64,000 nucleotides of DNA, from NCBI RefSeq assembly GCF_021398735.1, contig NZ_CP090349.1:3491001-3555000 (forward strand). The letters are read 5' to 3'. This stretch comes from Methylobacterium oryzae (lineage in GTDB: Bacteria > Pseudomonadota > Alphaproteobacteria > Rhizobiales > Beijerinckiaceae). Under the pieces are notes generated by a model, which had not been told where the DNA came from, did not search any database, and saw nothing but the letters and a program-made list of their open reading frames with translations. A program made the translations under genes and the position numbers. Position 1 is the first letter of the stretch. Each line of letters starts with the position of its first letter. This document shows positions 61,173 through 64,000 of the stretch, in pieces.

Positions 61173-64000
61173 GCGGACACCCCCAGACGCGCGAGGAGCC
61201 ATCGCAGGGCGGCCGGGAGGCGGAGCCCGCGCTTGCCGGACCCGCCGGCTCGCCGGGCGAGGGCCGTGAAGAACCCACCGATGATCACCCGCGCGGCCCC
61301 GTCGAGGAGGCGTCCGCCCACCGCCGCGACCTTGCCGCCCACCGCCGCCTCGTAGACGTAGGCGATCCGCGTGCCCCCCGAGCCGTCGGGCTCCAGGGTC
61401 AAACGGCCGGTGCCGCCGCCGCTGCCGAGGCCGCCCGTCACCGTGCCGGTGAGCGTCACCGCCCGGGGCTCATCGAGATCGGAGAGGATCACCTCGGCCT
61501 TGTAGCGACCCTTCACCGGACCGACGCCGAGGGTGACGTCGGCCCGGAACCTTGTGTCGGAGAGCTTCCGCACCCCATGCGAACCGGGAATGACGGAGGC
61601 GAGCACGTCCGGGTCGAGGAGCATCGCCCAGATCGTCTCCGGCGGGGCAGTGACGGTGGCCGCGCCGTCGCCGCGCAGGGTCCGGTCGCCCGCCTTCGCG
61701 GCGGCCTTCGCGGCTCGACCGGCCGGCGGCGCCGGCTCGTCGCCCCCTGCCGCGAGGGCGGCGAGCTTGGCAGGCGTCAGGGGCAGGTCGATGGCCTCGA
61801 GGTCGAGGGCGTCGGCCACCGCGTTGGCGAGGCAGACCGGCGTCGACATGCAGTTTCCCTCACCGACCCCCTTCGCGCCGAGCGGCGTGAAGGGAGACGG
61901 GCTCTCGACGTGCAGGATGCGCAGGTCCGGCACCTCGGTCGCGGTGGGCAGGAGGTAATCGGCGAAGGTGCCGGACAGGAAGGCGCCGTCGTCGCCGTAG
62001 GCGAGTTCCTCGTAGACTGCCGCGCCGAGCGCCTGCGCGAAGCCGCCGCGCACCTGGCCTTCGACCATGCCCGGGTGCAGTACGCGCCCGCAATCGTGCA
62101 TCGAGACGTAGCGGTCGATGGCGATTTTCCCCGTGACCCGGTCGATCTCCAGGCCGCAGATGTCGAAGATGAAGCCGTGGCAGAGGGAGGAATTGATATG
62201 GTCCTCCGCGTCCGGAGCGGTCAGCTCCGAGGGCGTCCAGAACACCGTCTCGCGGATCACCGCGCCGAGATCCTCGGGCACGAGGCCCGGCGACCAGTGG
62301 CTCGTGGCGGCCACCCGCGCGAAGGGCAGGCCTGCATCCGGGTTCAATCGCGAGACGATGCGCCCACCCGCGAAGAGCAGGTCCTCGGGACGTAGGTTCA
62401 GCTGCGCCGCCGCGATCCGCGCGAGCCTGTCGCGCAGGCGGGTGGCGGCGAGGTGCGCGACCCCCGCCACGGCGGCGGCGAAGCGGCTCGCATAGTTGCC
62501 GGAGGCAATGGACCATGCGTCCTTGGCGGTGTCGAGGTCGGCCGTGACCCGGACCTGCTCCATCGGGAGGCCGAGGACGTCGGCCACCACCTGGGCCAGC
62601 ACTGTCCGGTGCCCTTGGCCCTGCGGCACCGAAGCGACCTGCACCGTCACCGAGCCGACCGGATCGAGGGTGATGGTGGCGGTCGATTGCGCGCCGTTCT
62701 TCGGCCCGGCCTTGGTGCGCTCCTCCGCCGTCAGGACGGTGGTGATGTAGCCCATGTTGGAGACGCTGGGCTCGACCGCCGCCGTCAGGCCGATCCCATA
62801 GAGGCGGCCCTCGGCGCGGGCGGCGTCCCGTCGCCGCTTCAACTCGACGAGCCCGCCATCCCGGGCGGCTTCGTCGAGGGCGCGCTGGTAATTGCCGGAA
62901 TCGTAGAGAGCGCCTGTCGCGGTGCGGTAGGGAAAGGCGTCGGCCGGGATTAGGTTTGCCCGGATCACCGCGAAGGGATCGAGGCCCAGCGTCACGGCGA
63001 TGCGCTGCATCAGCCGTTCGAGCGGATAGTAGACCTGCGGCCCGCCAAAGCCGCGCACGAGGCCGGTCGGGGTCTTGTTGGTGAGCACCACCCGGTTGCG
63101 TACGGCGACGTTGCGGATGGCGTAGGCGCCGGTGAGGTTGCCGTGCATCCGGTAGAGCGTGGCGGGTTCGGGCGCCCGCAGGTAGGCGCCGCAATCCTCG
63201 ACCTGATCCCAATCGAGAGCGGTGACGCGCCCGTCCGCCTCGAAGGCGGCCCGGAGGGTCGTGACCCGGTTCGTGGCGGAGACGGAGGCCGAGAGGTGCT
63301 CCAGCCGGTCCTCGATCCACTTCACCGGCCGTCCCACGAGGCGGGCCGTGGCAGCGATCAGGACCGCGTAGGGGGCGACGCCCTGTTTCACCCCAAAGCT
63401 GCCGCCGGAATCCGGGGGCGTGCGCAGGCGCAGGCGGTTGCCCGGCACCTTGAGCGCCCGGGCAACGACCGCGTGAATGCTGAACGGCCCCTGGAAGTTC
63501 GCGAGCACGTCGTAGGAGTCGTCGGTGGGGTCGTAGGAAGCGACGACGCCGTAGGTCTCCATCGGCGAGCCGGTGTTGCGCGGGTAGCGCACGGTCACGG
63601 ACAGGCTGTGCGGGCTATCTGCGAAGGCGACCTCGGGGTCACCGTAGCGGAAACGCCGGTCGCTCACGAGATTCGCGCCGACACCCTCGTGCAGGATCTC
63701 GCTGTCGGGGGCGAGGGCCGCCAGCGGGTCGACCACCGCCGGGCGGACTCGGTACTGAACCTCGATCAGGTCGCAGCCGTCCTCCGCGAGGTAGCGGTCG
63801 CGGGCGACGACGATAGCCACCGGCTCGCCGACATAGCGCACCCGGTCCACCGCGATGGCGCGGGCATCGACGGCCGCCCGCAGGGCCGGGACGAGACCGG
63901 TGGTGACGGCATCAAGGTCGCGGCCCGTGATCACGGCGATGACGCCGGGCAGCGCCTTGGCCGCCTGGACGTCGATGGCGAGGATGTCCGCATGGGCGTG
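61169..64000 (-). CDS. molybdenum hydroxylase large subunit fused to a CoxG-like domain (5' end beyond the window)
   Basis: At least 943 residues are in the window; the 5' end is cut off at 64000, since the frame stays open with HAHADILAIDVQAAKALPG, the normal start region of the large chain. The Mo-pterin segments are present, such as GSFGVKQG, VRGFGGPQ and, later, GKIAIDRYVSMHDCGRVLHPG. The motif RGFGGPQ differs from the AYxCSFR of form I CO dehydrogenase, so it is not a CO oxidiser; more likely it hydroxylates an aromatic or heterocyclic CoA or free acid. After about residue 720 an Ala-rich linker leads to a START/SRPBCC domain of the CoxG type (TVTAPPETIWAML, FRADVTLGVGPVKG), normally a separate gene. 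Confidence 0.9.
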   Translation of the reverse strand, partial: HAHADILAIDVQAAKALPGVIAVITGRDLDAVTTGLVPALRAAVDARAIAVDRVRYVGEPVAIVVARDRYLAEDGCDLIEVQYRVRPAVVDPLAALAPDSEILHEGVGANLVSDRRFRYGDPEVAFADSPHSLSVTVRYPRNTGSPMETYGVVASYDPTDDSYDVLANFQGPFSIHAVVARALKVPGNRLRLRTPPDSGGSFGVKQGVAPYAVLIAATARLVGRPVKWIEDRLEHLSASVSATNRVTTLRAAFEADGRVTALDWDQVEDCGAYLRAPEPATLYRMHGNLTGAYAIRNVAVRNRVVLTNKTPTGLVRGFGGPQVYYPLERLMQRIAVTLGLDPFAVIRANLIPADAFPYRTATGALYDSGNYQRALDEAARDGGLVELKRRRDAARAEGRLYGIGLTAAVEPSVSNMGYITTVLTAEERTKAGPKNGAQSTATITLDPVGSVTVQVASVPQGQGHRTVLAQVVADVLGLPMEQVRVTADLDTAKDAWSIASGNYASRFAAAVAGVAHLAATRLRDRLARIAAAQLNLRPEDLLFAGGRIVSRLNPDAGLPFARVAATSHWSPGLVPEDLGAVIRETVFWTPSELTAPDAEDHINSSLCHGFIFDICGLEIDRVTGKIAIDRYVSMHDCGRVLHPGMVEGQVRGGFAQALGAAVYEELAYGDDGAFLSGTFADYLLPTATEVPDLRILHVESPSPFTPLGAKGVGEGNCMSTPVCLANAVADALDLEAIDLPLTPAKLAALAAGGDEPAPPAGRAAKAAAKAGDRTLRGDGAATVTAPPETIWAMLLDPDVLASVIPGSHGVRKLSDTRFRADVTLGVGPVKGRYKAEVILSDLDEPRAVTLTGTVTGGLGSGGGTGRLTLEPDGSGGTRIAYVYEAAVGGKVAAVGGRLLDGAARVIIGGFFTALARRAGGSGKRGLRLPAALRWLLARLGVSA

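Noticed and set aside
61169..64000. CO dehydrogenase
   Set aside because: The subunit order and folds fit, but the large-chain motif is RGFGGPQ instead of AYxCSFR, so oxidation of CO is not supported.

Overview
The window looks like a chromosomal piece of a high-GC alphaproteobacterium, most probably Methylobacterium/Methylorubrum or a close Rhizobiales relative. The evidence is strongly GC-biased codon use, an alphaproteobacterial Porin_2 outer-membrane porin, a Ku/LigD end-joining pair, a molybdenum hydroxylase operon and many acyl-CoA/aromatic-acid type catabolic genes. This is inference from gene content; no rRNA or complete tRNA is present to fix the taxon.

Region 1 (0.9-23.6 kb, all + strand) is the most interesting part. 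Eight genes with short gaps or 4-nt start/stop overlaps encode a MoxR-type AAA+ ATPase, a DUF5682 protein, two tandem WGR-DUF4132 giants, a VWA protein, a double SWIM zinc-finger protein, a WGR/HEAT-type protein and a second SWIM protein with a winged-helix-like segment. The core set corresponds to the uncharacterised E. coli yehL-yehM-yehI(molR)-yehP-yehQ neighbourhood, here expanded. Directly behind it, with its own candidate promoter, is a retron. Its structured msr-msd non-coding RNA has a1/a2 arms pairing over 16 bp and a long msd hairpin with about 30 paired bases. It is followed by a retron-type reverse transcriptase (NAAAH, YADD and VTG motifs) carrying an unusual C-terminal extension that ends in two hydrophobic helices. 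Two further genes are translationally coupled to the RT: a secreted Cys-rich Sel1/HCP-like protein and a 132-residue orphan. A membrane-anchored class III adenylate cyclase converges on this block.

Region 2 (24.9-38.4 kb) looks like an accessory or scarred island. It opens with an isolated 3' tRNA fragment (a possible old attachment site). It then holds an HSL-type esterase, a flavin monooxygenase cut off at its 5' end by an IS3-family element, and an autotransporter that lost its 5' end on the other side of the same IS (no target duplication seen). Several secreted orphans, a porin with a clear terminator, and long gene-poor stretches follow.

Region 3 (38.4-47 kb) holds a TPR/FkbM-like protein, Ku with a small overlapping gene, a divergent three-domain LigD, a GNAT acetyltransferase, small membrane or secreted proteins, a YcaQ/AlkX-like DNA glycosylase and a small membrane protein.

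Region 4 (47.4-64 kb) is catabolic. It has two ACS-family MFS transporters, a NodB-like deacetylase with an altered metal motif, and a LysR regulator with a clear palindromic operator that faces a four-gene cluster (CMD family, MFS, carboxylesterase, FAH family). A long - strand operon follows: molybdenum hydroxylase large (fused to a CoxG-like domain and cut by the window edge), medium and small subunits, acyl-CoA ligase, enoyl-CoA hydratase, MFS transporter and alpha/beta hydrolase. It is probably an uptake, CoA-activation and hydroxylation route for an organic acid whose identity the sequence does not reveal.
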